Positions 23,559-32,702 of a DNA stretch of 43,616 nt are shown here, one piece after another. Source of the stretch: CAVALG01 sp963630555 (GTDB taxonomy: Bacteria; Bacillota; Clostridia; Oscillospirales; Acutalibacteraceae); NCBI GenBank assembly GCA_963630555.1, contig CAVGND010000013.1:1-43616 (forward strand), read 5' to 3'. The position numbers and the translations under genes are program-made. Every line of letters begins with the position of its first letter. The first letter of the stretch is position 1. The notes beneath the pieces were generated by a model, which was given only the letters and a program-made list of their open reading frames with translations, had not been told where the DNA came from and ran no database searches.

Positions 23559-26189
23559 ATGGAGTGGACATCCCTTAACGATTTAAGAGAAAAATTTTTA
23601 TCATTTTTTGAAAGCAAGGGGCACTTGCGGTTGCCGAGTTTTCCGCTTGTTCCGAAGAACGATAATTCGCTTTTGCTTATAAACTCGGGTATGGCGCCGA
23701 TGAAAAAATATTTTACAAGGGAGATCACCCCTCCGCGCGACCGTGTGACAACCTGCCAGAAATGCATTCGCACGCCCGACCTTGAGCGTGTCGGCAAAAC
23801 CGCACGGCACGGCACATATTTTGAAATGCTCGGCAATTTCTCGTTCGGCGATTATTTTAAAAACGAAGCCATTCCGTGGGCGTGGGAGTTTTTAACCGAA
23901 ACGCTTAAAATCCCGGCAGACCTGTTGTGGCCGTCGGTTTACGAAAGCGACGACGAAGCCTACGCCATCTGGCGCGATGTTATCGGGGTGCCCGAAGAGC
24001 GCATTGTAAGGCTCGGCAAAGAAGATAATTTCTGGGAACACGGAACGGGACCCTGCGGGCCGTGCAGCGAAATATATTTCGACCGCGGCGAAAAGTACGG
24101 CTGCGGCTCGCCCGACTGCAAACCAGGCTGCGACTGCGACCGTTATATGGAAATATGGAACAACGTTTTCACGCAGTTTGATAATCTCGGAAACGGCGAA
24201 TACGCCGAACTTGAGCGCAAAAATATCGACACCGGTATGGGACTTGAGCGCCTTGCCTGCGTTATGCAGGGGGTTGACAATATGTTTGAAGTCGACACAA
24301 TCCGCAAAATTTTGGACAAAGTTTGCGAAATATCGGGTAAAAAGTACGGCTGCGGCGGTGCGGAGGATGTTTCCATCCGCGCGATTACCGACCACGCCCG
24401 TGCTTCCGCTTTTATGATATGCGACGGTATTTTCCCCTCAAACGAGGGCAGAGGGTACGTCCTGCGCCGCCTTATCCGCCGTGCCGCGCGGCACGGCAGA
24501 CTGATTGGCATAAATCGCCCGTTTTTGACCGAAGTATGCGAAACGGTTATAGGCGAAAATGAGGGCGCATACCCCGAACTTCGCGAAAAAAGAGAACTTA
24601 TAATGAAAGTGCTTGCAAATGAGGAGGCGGCTTTTGCCAAAACCATTGACGCGGGTCTTGCGATAATAAACGAAAAAACAAGCGGCGGCGCCGCCCTTTC
24701 GGGTGAGGACGCCTTCCGCCTTTACGATACCTACGGTTTTCCGTTTGACCTTACCCGTGATATTTTGGAAGAAAAGGGACTTACGGCGGACGAAGAAACC
24801 TTTAACCGCCTTATGGACGAGCAGCGCGCAAAAGCACGCGCAGGCAGAAAAGCGGCTGACGCCGAATCATGGAAAAGCGACGGTGTTAAACTTGACGGCG
24901 TTGAGCCTACGCATTTCTGCGGATACAGCGAAGAAAAATGCGGTGCAAAGGTAGTTGCCGTTATAGAGGGCGGCGAGCGCACCGAAGCCGCCGGAGAGGG
25001 CAGCCGCGCCATACTTATACTTGATAAAACCCCGTTCTACGGCGAGGGCGGCGGTCAGGTAGGTGATACCGGAATTATAACCTGCGGCAGCGCCGTTTTC
25101 ACGGTTGAAAATACCACCAAAACGCCTGACGGCGTGTTTATGCATTTGGGTCGTTTAGAGGGCGGCGCAATAGAAACGGGCGATACGGTAACGGCGGAAA
25201 TCAACTCTGTGCGCCGTGCCGCAATACGCCGCAATCACACCGCGGCTCACCTGCTGCAGGCGGCTTTGCGCCGTGTGCTCGGCACACATGTGGAGCAGGC
25301 GGGGCAACTTGTAAACGAAAAAGCCGCGCGTTTTGACTTTACCCATTTTTCGGGACTTTCTGCCGATGAACTCACGCAGGTTGAAACCCTTGTAAACAAT
25401 GTGATACTTTCCGCAACGGCGGTCGCCAACACCGAAATGCCGATTGACGAAGCCAAAAAACTCGGCGCAATGGCGCTTTTCGGCGAAAAGTACGGCGATA
25501 TTGTCCGCGTGGTTGACGTTCCCGAATTTTCAACCGAACTTTGCGGCGGTACGCACGTTAAAAACACCGCCGAAATCGGACTTTTCAAAATCCTGTCGGA
25601 ATCTTCGGTCGCTTCGGGCGTTCGCCGTATCGAAGCGGTAACGGGTACGGGCGTTCTTGAACTTATAAATAATTACGAATCCGCCGCAGCGCAGACCGCC
25701 GCAGCGCTTAAACTCAACAACCCCTCCGAAATTCCCGAGAAGGTTCGCCAGTTGACCGAGGAATTAAAGGCAGCCGAGAGAAAAGCGGAAACGCTTAACT
25801 CCAAACTCGCAGCCGCCGCGGTTGAAGATATGTTTAAAAACGCCGAACAAATCGGCCCGATTCGCTTGATAACCGCGCGCCTTTCGGGCGTTACGGGCGC
25901 GGCGCTTCGTGATATGGGCGACAAAATACGCGACCGCGATTCCTCCGCCGTCGCCGTACTTGTATCGGTTTCGGGCAACTCGGCAACTATTGCGGCAGCC
26001 GCCGGTAAGGACGCTGTTGCCGCGGGCGTAATGTCGGGCAAAGCGGTAGGTGCGATTGCAGCCGTTGCAGGCGGCAAGGGCGGCGGAAAACCCGATTTTG
26101 CCATGGCAGGCGCAAAGGATATTTCAAAAATCGGCGAAGCGATTGCAGCCGCCAAAGATATAATTTCGGACATGGTAAAAGTAAAATAA
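23559..26189 (+). CDS. alaS: alanine--tRNA ligase
   Basis: An 876-residue class II synthetase. The aminoacylation core starts LREKFLSFFESKGHLRLPSF and includes TCQKCIRTPDLERVGKTARH. The editing domain has the zinc motif H560-x3-H564 (RRNHTAAH) and C662-x3-H666 (CGGTH). The C-terminal C-Ala domain carries GGKGGGKPDFAMAG. Length and domain order are normal. SD AGGAGAAGGA. The leader is repeat cluster 6; no T-box motif was found. Confidence 0.98.
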   Translation: MEWTSLNDLREKFLSFFESKGHLRLPSFPLVPKNDNSLLLINSGMAPMKKYFTREITPPRDRVTTCQKCIRTPDLERVGKTARHGTYFEMLGNFSFGDYFKNEAIPWAWEFLTETLKIPADLLWPSVYESDDEAYAIWRDVIGVPEERIVRLGKEDNFWEHGTGPCGPCSEIYFDRGEKYGCGSPDCKPGCDCDRYMEIWNNVFTQFDNLGNGEYAELERKNIDTGMGLERLACVMQGVDNMFEVDTIRKILDKVCEISGKKYGCGGAEDVSIRAITDHARASAFMICDGIFPSNEGRGYVLRRLIRRAARHGRLIGINRPFLTEVCETVIGENEGAYPELREKRELIMKVLANEEAAFAKTIDAGLAIINEKTSGGAALSGEDAFRLYDTYGFPFDLTRDILEEKGLTADEETFNRLMDEQRAKARAGRKAADAESWKSDGVKLDGVEPTHFCGYSEEKCGAKVVAVIEGGERTEAAGEGSRAILILDKTPFYGEGGGQVGDTGIITCGSAVFTVENTTKTPDGVFMHLGRLEGGAIETGDTVTAEINSVRRAAIRRNHTAAHLLQAALRRVLGTHVEQAGQLVNEKAARFDFTHFSGLSADELTQVETLVNNVILSATAVANTEMPIDEAKKLGAMALFGEKYGDIVRVVDVPEFSTELCGGTHVKNTAEIGLFKILSESSVASGVRRIEAVTGTGVLELINNYESAAAQTAAALKLNNPSEIPEKVRQLTEELKAAERKAETLNSKLAAAAVEDMFKNAEQIGPIRLITARLSGVTGAALRDMGDKIRDRDSSAVAVLVSVSGNSATIAAAAGKDAVAAGVMSGKAVGAIAAVAGGKGGGKPDFAMAGAKDISKIGEAIAAAKDIISDMVKVK

Positions 26190-26254
26190 TTTTACGGCAG
26201 GGCAAAAACCCTGACGCACAAAACTTTTCAACATATAAAAAGGGGGGACTGTAA

Positions 26255-26596
26255 ATGGAAGATTGCCTTTTTTGCAAAATTATCGGCGGCGAAGTACCGT
26301 CAACCAAAATTTACGAAGATGATTATGTGTATGCCTTTGCGGATATTGCGCCGCAAGCACCGTTCCACGCCGTAATAGTGCCGAAAATCCATATCGGCTC
26401 GACCGATGAAATATCGTCGGAAAACAGCGTTTATGTTGCCAAGGTGTTTGAAGCGGTTGCGAAAATCGCCAAAGAAAACAACCTTGAAAAGGGGTACCGT
26501 GTGGTAAACAATTGCGGTGAGGACGGCGGACAGACCGTCGGACACCTGCATTTTCATCTGCTCGCGAGGAGATATCTGCAATGGCCGCCGGGTTAA
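26255..26596 (+). CDS. HIT family protein (HinT-like)
   Basis: A 113-residue histidine-triad nucleotide-binding protein, likely hydrolysing purine nucleotide phosphoramidates. The active-site motif is H97-L-H99-F-H101 in VGHLHFHLL, and the protein begins with CLFCKIIGGEVPSTKIYED and ends YLQWPPG, typical of HinT. SD AAAGGGGGG. The 3' end overlaps the next gene by 16 nt, with that gene's SD (AGGAG) inside this coding sequence. Confidence 0.93.
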   Translation: MEDCLFCKIIGGEVPSTKIYEDDYVYAFADIAPQAPFHAVIVPKIHIGSTDEISSENSVYVAKVFEAVAKIAKENNLEKGYRVVNNCGEDGGQTVGHLHFHLLARRYLQWPPG

Positions 26597-27321
26597 ATAA
26601 AACCGCCGAAAAACCGGCGGTACGGAAAAAGGGCAAACTCCGCCTGCCGGGTGAAGCGGTGTATGTGATTGCGACCGTGACCCTGGCGCTTTCGGTGGCA
26701 ATGATAACATCAACCGATTTCGGCGTTTCGATGATAGTGGCACCGGCGTATCTGCTCCACTTAAAACTCGGGTTTTTGTCCTTCGGTCAGGCGGAATATG
26801 TTGTTCAGGCGCTGATTTTTATAATCTTTTGCGCCGTAATGCGCGGGTTTAAAATCCGCTGGCTTTTCTCTTTCTTTACCGGCGTGTTTTACGGTGCCGT
26901 GCTTGATTTATTCAGGGCGGTCATACCCTGTTTTAATCCGTCGGTCACGCCGCCGGGCTCGCTTCCCATGCCCGTTCGTGTGGTGTGCTTTGCCGTCGGG
27001 ATGCTGCTTACTTCATTCTCGGTATCGCTGTTTTTTAAAACATATTTTTACCCTCAAACTTACGACTTTTTCGTTAAAGGCGTCAGCGCAAGGTTCGGGC
27101 TTAATCGGGTTAAGGTTAAAACCGCCTTTGATATTTCCTGCCTTGCCGTTTCCGTCGCACTTACATTTATATTTTTCGGCAAAATCAGAGGAATCGGCGT
27201 AGGCACGGTGATAATGGCGGCGATAAACGGAACGGTTATCGGGCTGTTCGGTAAATTGGAAGATAAATTTTTGGATGTAAAACCGCTTTTCCCCGGTTTG
27301 GCGGAACGGTTTGAATTATAA
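26581..27321 (+). CDS. YczE/YitT-type integral membrane protein (DUF6198-like)
   Basis: A 246-residue membrane protein with a Lys-rich N-terminal tail and about five or six hydrophobic helices. Segments such as VTLALSVAMITSTDFGVSM, FSFFTGVFYGAVLDLFRAV and GIGVGTVIMAAINGTVIGLF fit the YczE/YyaS/YitT/DUF6198 group, whose substrates are unknown. The internal pseudo-repeat (GVSMI, then GVGTVIMA) is typical. ATG at 26581 lies inside the HIT gene, 8 nt after AGGAGA, so translation is coupled. Confidence 0.8.
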   Translation: MAAGLNKTAEKPAVRKKGKLRLPGEAVYVIATVTLALSVAMITSTDFGVSMIVAPAYLLHLKLGFLSFGQAEYVVQALIFIIFCAVMRGFKIRWLFSFFTGVFYGAVLDLFRAVIPCFNPSVTPPGSLPMPVRVVCFAVGMLLTSFSVSLFFKTYFYPQTYDFFVKGVSARFGLNRVKVKTAFDISCLAVSVALTFIFFGKIRGIGVGTVIMAAINGTVIGLFGKLEDKFLDVKPLFPGLAERFEL

Positions 27322-27341
27322 TTTTTACGGAGATGTTTAAA

Positions 27342-27881
27342 ATGGATAAATTCTACACAATGAATATTGCCGGTCTGAAACGGGAACTGCTCCTTTGCGA
27401 AGTGAACGAGCATCTTGACATTGCGGCGTTTATACTTTTCGGCGACACCGAAGTGACCGTTGCGGCGGCTGCCGAATTGGTTAAAAAATGCCCCGAATTT
27501 GATGTTCTCGTCACCCCGGAGGCAAAAAGCATACCGCTCGCATATGAAATTTCACGCCAAACCGGCAAAAAATATTTCGTTGCAAGAAAGGGAACCAAGG
27601 TTTATATGGTAGACCCGATTGAGGTTGAGGTTGAGTCAATAACCACACAGCGCCCGCAAAAACTCTACATCGGCAAAGCCGAAGCGGACGAGATGAAGGG
27701 CAAGCGTGTGCTTATAGTTGACGATGTTATCTCAACCGGGGAGTCGATCGCCGCAATGCGCGAACTTGTTGCAAAAGCCGGCGGAAAAGAGGCTGCCGCG
27801 GCAGCGGTATTGGCTGAAGGCGACGCTGCCGAGCGTGACGATATAATCTTCCTCGAAAAACTTCCGCTTTTCGCAAAATAA
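27342..27881 (+). CDS. adenine phosphoribosyltransferase-like PRTase
   Basis: A 179-residue type I phosphoribosyltransferase. The PRPP-binding motif VLIVDDVISTGES (about 123-135) is perfect, preceded by a substrate-hood segment and KKYFVARKGTK, which matches APT/xanthine PRTase members. Purine salvage is likely, but an alternative base or a regulatory role cannot be excluded by eye. ATG at 27342 is favoured over 27333 because GGAG touches the earlier ATG but is 9 nt from this one. The stop overlaps the ybaK start (TAATG). Confidence 0.85.
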   Translation: MDKFYTMNIAGLKRELLLCEVNEHLDIAAFILFGDTEVTVAAAAELVKKCPEFDVLVTPEAKSIPLAYEISRQTGKKYFVARKGTKVYMVDPIEVEVESITTQRPQKLYIGKAEADEMKGKRVLIVDDVISTGESIAAMRELVAKAGGKEAAAAAVLAEGDAAERDDIIFLEKLPLFAK

Positions 27882-28375
27882 TGAAAAACGGACAAAAGCA
27901 CGAAGAAAAGACCAATGCCGTCCGCCTGCTTGAACAGAAAAAAACAGCCTTCCGCCTTCATAATTACGGGGGCGAGGCAATAAGCGGAACAGAGGTCGCG
28001 GCGGTGTTGGGCGAAGACCCCGACGATGTTTTTAAAACCCTCGTAACGGTTGGCAAAAGCGGGGCGCATTATGTTTTTGTTGTGCCCGTAAACCGTGAAC
28101 TCGACCTGAAAAAAGCGGCACGCACCGTTGGCGAGAAGAGCGTTGATATGGTAAAATCGCGCGAACTTTTGCCGCTTACCGGGTATGTTCACGGCGGCTG
28201 CTCCCCCGTCGGGATGAAAAAGTTTTTCCGCACCGTTGTGCATATGTCGGCGGCGGAGCGTGACAGAATTTTCGTAAGCGGCGGCAAAATCGGTATGCAG
28301 ATTGAAACCACGCTTGACGAACTGAAAAAAGTCGTCCGCCTTGAACTTGCCGATTTGTGCAAAGACCGACCTTGA
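27881..28375 (+). CDS. ybaK: YbaK/EbsC family Cys-tRNA(Pro) deacylase
   Basis: A 164-residue trans-editing protein that removes mischarged Cys from tRNA-Pro. The family pattern is clear: TNAVRLLEQKKTAFRLHNY at the start, then DDVFKTLV, VVPVNRELDLKKAAR, and LTGYVHGGCSPVGMKK, with the catalytic-site Lys expected in VFKTL. It starts with a 1-nt overlap with the preceding PRTase gene and ends at repeat cluster 7. Confidence 0.92.
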   Translation: MKNGQKHEEKTNAVRLLEQKKTAFRLHNYGGEAISGTEVAAVLGEDPDDVFKTLVTVGKSGAHYVFVVPVNRELDLKKAARTVGEKSVDMVKSRELLPLTGYVHGGCSPVGMKKFFRTVVHMSAAERDRIFVSGGKIGMQIETTLDELKKVVRLELADLCKDRP

Positions 28376-28429
28376 TTTCGGACTTCAGACCGTGGTAACG
28401 GAAACCCTGATAACGGGCGGTAAATTGAT

Positions 28430-29400
28430 GTTACCGTTATTTTTTCTTTTTCGTTTTAGTCGTTGGGTTTTAGCGTTTGGCTTTAGTTGCAGGGCTTTAG
28501 CGTTGGATTTTAGATGTTGGATTTTAGTTGCAGGATTTTAGAAATTAATATTTGGATGTTAGATGAGGGCACCGTCAACTTACTGAATGACGGTGCCCTC
28601 AATCCCTCTGCTCCACCTGACACAAAGCATAAGCACCGACCGAGGCAAGGGTCAGTGCATACCGTCAGCGGTCAGGTGGAGGCAAGAGTTTGTGCGTGCC
28701 GTCAACCTATCAAGCCGCCGCCAACGCCCAAACTCCCGCCTATCACATCTACAGTCTAATGTCTACAGTCTAACATCTACAGTCTAATGTCTAACATCTA
28801 GAACAGGAGGCAAGGGATTGTGCGTACCGCCTCGGTTTGCGGTTTTCCGTTAGCCTTAGTTATCTCTCCCTCCGTCACGGCTAACGCCGTGCCACCTCTC
28901 GGCTGCCGCCTCGGTCGGTGCTTCTGCTTCGCAGAGGTGTCCACAGGACACCCGCACCATCGTCAGAGGGAGGCAAGGGTTTGAGAACCGCCGCCAACGC
29001 CCAAACTCCCGCCTATCACATCTACAGTCTAATGTCTAATGTCTGGAACAGGAGGCAAGGGATTGTGCGTACCGCCTCGGTTTGCGGTTTTCCGTTAGCC
29101 TTAGTTATCTCTCCCTCCGTCACGGCTAACGCCGTGCCACCTCTCGGCTGCCGCCTCGGTCGGTGCTTCTGCTTCGCAGAGGTGTCCACAGGACACCCGC
29201 ACCATCGTCAGAGGGAGGCAAGGGTTTGAGAACCGCCGCCAACGCCCAAACTCCCGCCTATCACATCTACAGTCTAATGTCTACAGTCTAATGTCTAGCA
29301 CACCACATCTAACATCTACAGTCTATCGTCTAACATCTAGAACGGGAGGCAAGGGCGGTAAACCGCTGAAAGGCTTGCGGCAGTCAGGTGATGGCGTGGG
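28430..29400. repeat. large repeat cluster 7 with a 245-bp tandem duplication
   Basis: The longest gene-free stretch (28376-29608). 28455-28560 is a run of 13-14-bp units starting TTTTAG or CTTTAG, ending GGATGTTAGATG and the hairpin annotated separately. Inverted heptad arrays (ACATCTA, CAGTCTA, ATGTCTA) lie at 28744-28800, 29021-29045 and 29262-29342. Two near-identical 245-bp copies (28801-29045 and 29046-29290) each carry inverted module C (CACGGC-TAAC-GCCGTG stem) with module D inserted and inverted B (CCCAAACTCCCGCCTATCAC). All modules here except the first tract are inverted. 29401-29530 shows nothing recognisable. Confidence 0.88.
28565..28600. other. 13-bp perfect hairpin after the TTTTAG tract
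   Basis: GAGGGCACCGTCA (28565-28577) pairs perfectly with TGACGGTGCCCTC (28588-28600). It sits 190 nt after ybaK with no T run, so it is a weak terminator candidate. Its position after GATGTTAGATG and its ACCGTCA core copy the arrangement of the terminator at 10897. Confidence 0.7.
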
Positions 29401-29538
29401 CGGACAAGCCGCCTTAATGTCGGCGGCAGTCAGAGGAAGGTGGGGTTGACACTGCTGCTCCGGTTTTTACAATAGTTACAAAATATTTTCGCTCCGGTTA
29501 GAATATTTGTGAATAACGGAAAAAAAGACGAAATGCCC

Positions 29539-29567
29539 TTGAAAATCGGTGGAAAATGTGGTATATT
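29539..29567 (+). promoter_or_regulatory. promoter for the ACT-hom-lysC operon
   Basis: TTGAAA (29539-29544), a 17-nt spacer and TATATT (29562-29567). The predicted start near 29574 lies downstream of an in-frame GTG at 29549, which supports the later GTG at 29609 as the true start. A second candidate is TTGACA (about 29447)-16-TACAAT. Confidence 0.7.
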
Positions 29568-29608
29568 GCTTTTTGTGTAAAAACAACTGTGCTTGGAGGG
29601 CGGACAAA

Positions 29609-30046
29609 GTGGACGATAATTTTTACATTGTCAAAGCGGACGCATTGCCCGACGTATTTAAAAAGGTGCTAAAGGCGAAAATGTTATTGTCCTCCGGCAA
29701 GGTGAAAAGCACAAGCGAAGCGGCGGCTGCAGCCGGAATATCACGCAGCGCTTTTTACAAATACCGCGACTCGGTGTTCAGGCAATCATCCGACGGGACG
29801 CAGGCAATAGCGACCATACAGGCGACGCTGACGGACAAACCCGGCGTGCTCTCACGGCTGTTGTCGGGTCTTCACGGATACGGCGCGAACATTCTGACGG
29901 TTAATCAGAATATACCCTCTATGGGGACGGCGCTTGTAACCGTGTCCTTTAAAACCGACGCTCTGAGCGCGGATGTCAGCGTTGTTCTTGCCTCGCTTGC
30001 GGAAGAAAACGGCATAATAGATGTAAGGCGAATACTTGAAAGATAA
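29609..30046 (+). CDS. ACT domain-containing protein with HTH-like N terminus (PheB-like)
   Basis: A 145-residue protein. The N-terminal part contains a helix-turn-helix-like run, TSEAAAAAGISRSAFYKYRD (about 37-56), and the C-terminal half (about 70-143) is an ACT domain, a small-molecule (usually amino acid) sensor: ATIQATLTDKPGVLSRLLSG. GTG at 29609 is preceded at 8 nt by GGAGGG. Immediately upstream of hom and lysC, it is likely to sense an aspartate-family amino acid and could regulate this operon, though that is inference from context. Confidence 0.85.
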   Translation: MDDNFYIVKADALPDVFKKVLKAKMLLSSGKVKSTSEAAAAAGISRSAFYKYRDSVFRQSSDGTQAIATIQATLTDKPGVLSRLLSGLHGYGANILTVNQNIPSMGTALVTVSFKTDALSADVSVVLASLAEENGIIDVRRILER

Positions 30047-30062
30047 AACGGGAGTGAAACCA

Positions 30063-31298
30063 ATGATAAATGTTGCAATATTAGGTCACGGCGTTGTGGG
30101 TTCGGGCGCTGCGGAAATACTTATAAACAAAAAAGAACTGCTTAAAAAGGCTGTTGGCGATGAGTTGAATCTTAAATACATTTTGGATTTAAGGGAATTC
30201 CCCGACCTGCCTTATGCCGATAAATTCACTAAAGATTTTAATGTTATTTTAAACGACCCGACAATCAAAATAGTTGCCGAGATGATGGGCGGCGTTGAGC
30301 CCGCATACAGTTTTGCACGCGCCTGCCTTGAATCGGGCAAAAGCGTTGTAACATCCAACAAAGAGCTTGTTGCGGCACGCGGCGCGGAACTTATCGCCGT
30401 AGCCGAAAAAGCCAATGCGAACTTTATGTTTGAGGCGAGCGTAGGCGGCGGAATACCTATCCTGCGGCCGCTTATGCAGTGCCTTTGCGCAAATGATATT
30501 GTAAGAATTCGCGGAATTTTAAACGGTACAAGCAATTATATACTGACCGAAATGATTGAAAAGCACGTTTCGCTTGAAACCGCGCTTGCAGAGGCGCAGC
30601 GCCTCGGGTATGCCGAGCGTGACCCGTCCGCCGATATTGACGGCAAGGACGCCTGCCGCAAAATATGCATACTTGCTACGCTGGCGTACGGCAAACATAT
30701 TTATCCGCAATTTGTAAAGACAGAGGGTATACGCAATATAACACTTGACGATGTGGCGTATGCGGCGGACTTCGGCTGCGTTATAAAACTTATCGGGCGT
30801 GCCGAAAAGAATGCCGACGGTAAGGTTGTGATAGGGGTAAGCCCGGCGCTTATAAAAAAGACCGATCCGCTTGCCTGCGCGGGCGGCGTGTTTAATGCCA
30901 TTACGGTAAACGGCGACGCAACGGGCGATGTTATGTTCTACGGCGCCGGAGCCGGCAAAATGCCGACGGCAAGTGCCGTTTGCGCCGATATAGCCGACTG
31001 TGCAAAGCACCTTGAAAAACGCAAATATATTTCCTGGCAGGACGGCAGCGAAGCCGATGTTGCCGACCCGAACAGCGAGGTTTCGGCATATTATATTATG
31101 GTAGGGACTGCGGACTCGGCTGCCGCCGAAAGCGAGATACTGGGACTGTTTCCGCAGGCGAAGTTCTTAAAACGCAGCGGTCAGCCCGAAAAAGAATTGG
31201 CGTTCATCACGGCGGCAGACACCGAAAAATCGGTTCGCGAAAAGACCGAACAGTTTAAAAACTGCCTGTTGAAAACCCGCATTCGGGTGCTTGACTGA
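30063..31298 (+). CDS. hom: homoserine dehydrogenase
   Basis: A 411-residue NAD(P)-dependent enzyme reducing aspartate semialdehyde to homoserine, the branch toward threonine and methionine. The nucleotide motif GHGVVGSGAAEIL (about 8-20), VTSNKELVAARG, the substrate region GILNGTSNYILTEM and ERDPSADIDGKDACRK are all typical. A C-terminal ACT domain (about 340-411) suggests allosteric feedback. ATG at 30063 has GGGAG at good spacing. 16 nt separate it from the ACT gene and 23 nt from lysC. Confidence 0.96.
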   Translation: MINVAILGHGVVGSGAAEILINKKELLKKAVGDELNLKYILDLREFPDLPYADKFTKDFNVILNDPTIKIVAEMMGGVEPAYSFARACLESGKSVVTSNKELVAARGAELIAVAEKANANFMFEASVGGGIPILRPLMQCLCANDIVRIRGILNGTSNYILTEMIEKHVSLETALAEAQRLGYAERDPSADIDGKDACRKICILATLAYGKHIYPQFVKTEGIRNITLDDVAYAADFGCVIKLIGRAEKNADGKVVIGVSPALIKKTDPLACAGGVFNAITVNGDATGDVMFYGAGAGKMPTASAVCADIADCAKHLEKRKYISWQDGSEADVADPNSEVSAYYIMVGTADSAAAESEILGLFPQAKFLKRSGQPEKELAFITAADTEKSVREKTEQFKNCLLKTRIRVLD

Positions 31299-31321
31299 AA
31301 ATATTTGCGGAGGCTTTAAAT

Positions 31322-32530
31322 ATGAGTTTAATTGTTAAAAAATTCGGCGGTTCTTCGGTTGCCGACGCTGAACGTGTGTTTAACGTTGCAAATATAATTA
31401 TTGAAGATTACAAAAAAGGCAATAATGTTATAGTTGTGGTTTCGGCGCAGGGCGACACGACCGATGATTTGATTGATAAGGCGAAGGAGATCGACCCCGA
31501 AAGGCGTTCGGGACGCGAGATGGATATGCTGCTTGCGGCAGGTGAGCAGATATCGGTTGCACTGCTTGCAATGGCGATTGAAAAGTTGGGCTACCCCGCC
31601 GTTTCGCTGCTTGGGTGGCAGGCGGGATTTAACACCGACGCCAATCACACCCGTGCACGGATAAAACGCGTGGACACCGAGCGCATATCGGGCGAGATAG
31701 AGAAAAACCGCATCGTAATCGTCGCGGGATTTCAGGGGGTTGACCGTTACGGCGATTTAACCACCCTGGGCCGCGGCGGCTCGGACACCAGCGCGGTTGC
31801 GATTGCGGCGGCCATGCACGCCGATATCTGCCAGATATATACCGATGTTTCGGGCGTGTTTACGACCGACCCGAGAATCGTCCCCTCGGCGCGGAAGATG
31901 AGCGAGATAACCTATGACGAGATGTTGGAACTTGCCACACTCGGCGCGCAGGTGCTCAATAACCGCTCGGTTGAAATGGCTAAAAAATATAACGTTGAAC
32001 TTGAGGTGCTTTCGAGCCTTGAAAGGGCGTCGGGCACTATAGTTAAGGAGGTTGCAAATATGGAAAAAATGCTTATCAGGGGCGTTGCGAAGGACGACGA
32101 TATAATTAAATTCTGCATAGTCGGGCTTAATGACAGCCCGGGAATTGCCTTTAAGGTGCTTAACCAACTTTCAAAACGCAATGTGAATGTTGACCTTATT
32201 GTTCAGTCGGTCGGCAGGAACAACACCAAGGATATGACTTTTACCGCGGCGCGCGACCAGTTGAACGACGCTGTCGCCGCCATAAACGAACTGCACGAAC
32301 TGACGCCGTTTGAAAACTTTTTCTACGATGAGGATGTTACAAAGGTTTCGATAGTCGGCGCGGGAATGGAATCGCACCCCGGCGTTGCTACCAAAATGTT
32401 TGAGGCACTGTATGATTCCGGCATAAATATTCAGGTTATCGCAACGAGCGAGATTAAAATTTCGGTGCTGATAGATATTAAGGACGGCAAGCGTGCCGTT
32501 GAGTCAATACACAAAAAATTCTTCGACTGA
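31322..32530 (+). CDS. lysC: aspartate kinase
   Basis: A 402-residue enzyme phosphorylating aspartate, the first step of Lys/Thr/Met synthesis. KKFGGSSVAD at the start and TTLGRGGSDTSAVAIAAAM are the signature motifs. Two ACT domains (about 265-402; KFCIVGLNDSPGIAFKVLN and VSIVGAGMESHPGVATKMF) provide feedback control. It follows hom directly in the operon, with SD GGAGG, and ends at a clear terminator. Confidence 0.97.
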   Translation: MSLIVKKFGGSSVADAERVFNVANIIIEDYKKGNNVIVVVSAQGDTTDDLIDKAKEIDPERRSGREMDMLLAAGEQISVALLAMAIEKLGYPAVSLLGWQAGFNTDANHTRARIKRVDTERISGEIEKNRIVIVAGFQGVDRYGDLTTLGRGGSDTSAVAIAAAMHADICQIYTDVSGVFTTDPRIVPSARKMSEITYDEMLELATLGAQVLNNRSVEMAKKYNVELEVLSSLERASGTIVKEVANMEKMLIRGVAKDDDIIKFCIVGLNDSPGIAFKVLNQLSKRNVNVDLIVQSVGRNNTKDMTFTAARDQLNDAVAAINELHELTPFENFFYDEDVTKVSIVGAGMESHPGVATKMFEALYDSGINIQVIATSEIKISVLIDIKDGKRAVESIHKKFFD

Positions 32531-32549
32531 TATTCAGCCGTAATTTTCG

Positions 32550-32584
32550 CGGGCACTCCGTTTTCGGGCGGGGTGCCCGTTTTT
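32550..32584 (+). terminator. Rho-independent terminator of the hom-lysC operon
   Basis: CGGGCAC / GTGCCCG with an inner CCG/CGG extension is followed by TTTTT, 19 nt after the lysC stop. Confidence 0.9.
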
Positions 32585-32642
32585 ATGCCTGCCCCTATGC
32601 CGGCGGACATGTAATTTAGGGGCGAAAAATTTGCAAAAAATA

Positions 32643-32671
32643 TTGACCGACAGGGGTTTATGATGTATAAT
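32643..32671 (+). promoter_or_regulatory. promoter for guaB
   Basis: TTGACC (32643-32648), a 17-nt spacer and TATAAT (32666-32671). The predicted start is about 25 nt before the ATG, so the leader is short. Confidence 0.85.
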
Positions 32672-32702
32672 TTTAAAAATATTATATTGGGGGAATTGCA
32701 AA

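Noticed and set aside
28744..29342. CRISPR-like periodicity
   Set aside because: The repeating units are contiguous 7-mers or whole 245-bp copies, without 25-40-bp repeats separated by unique spacers, and no cas genes are present.
29549..29608. Upstream GTG start for the ACT protein
   Set aside because: It lies upstream of the predicted transcription start and lacks an SD; GTG at 29609 has GGAGGG at 8 nt.
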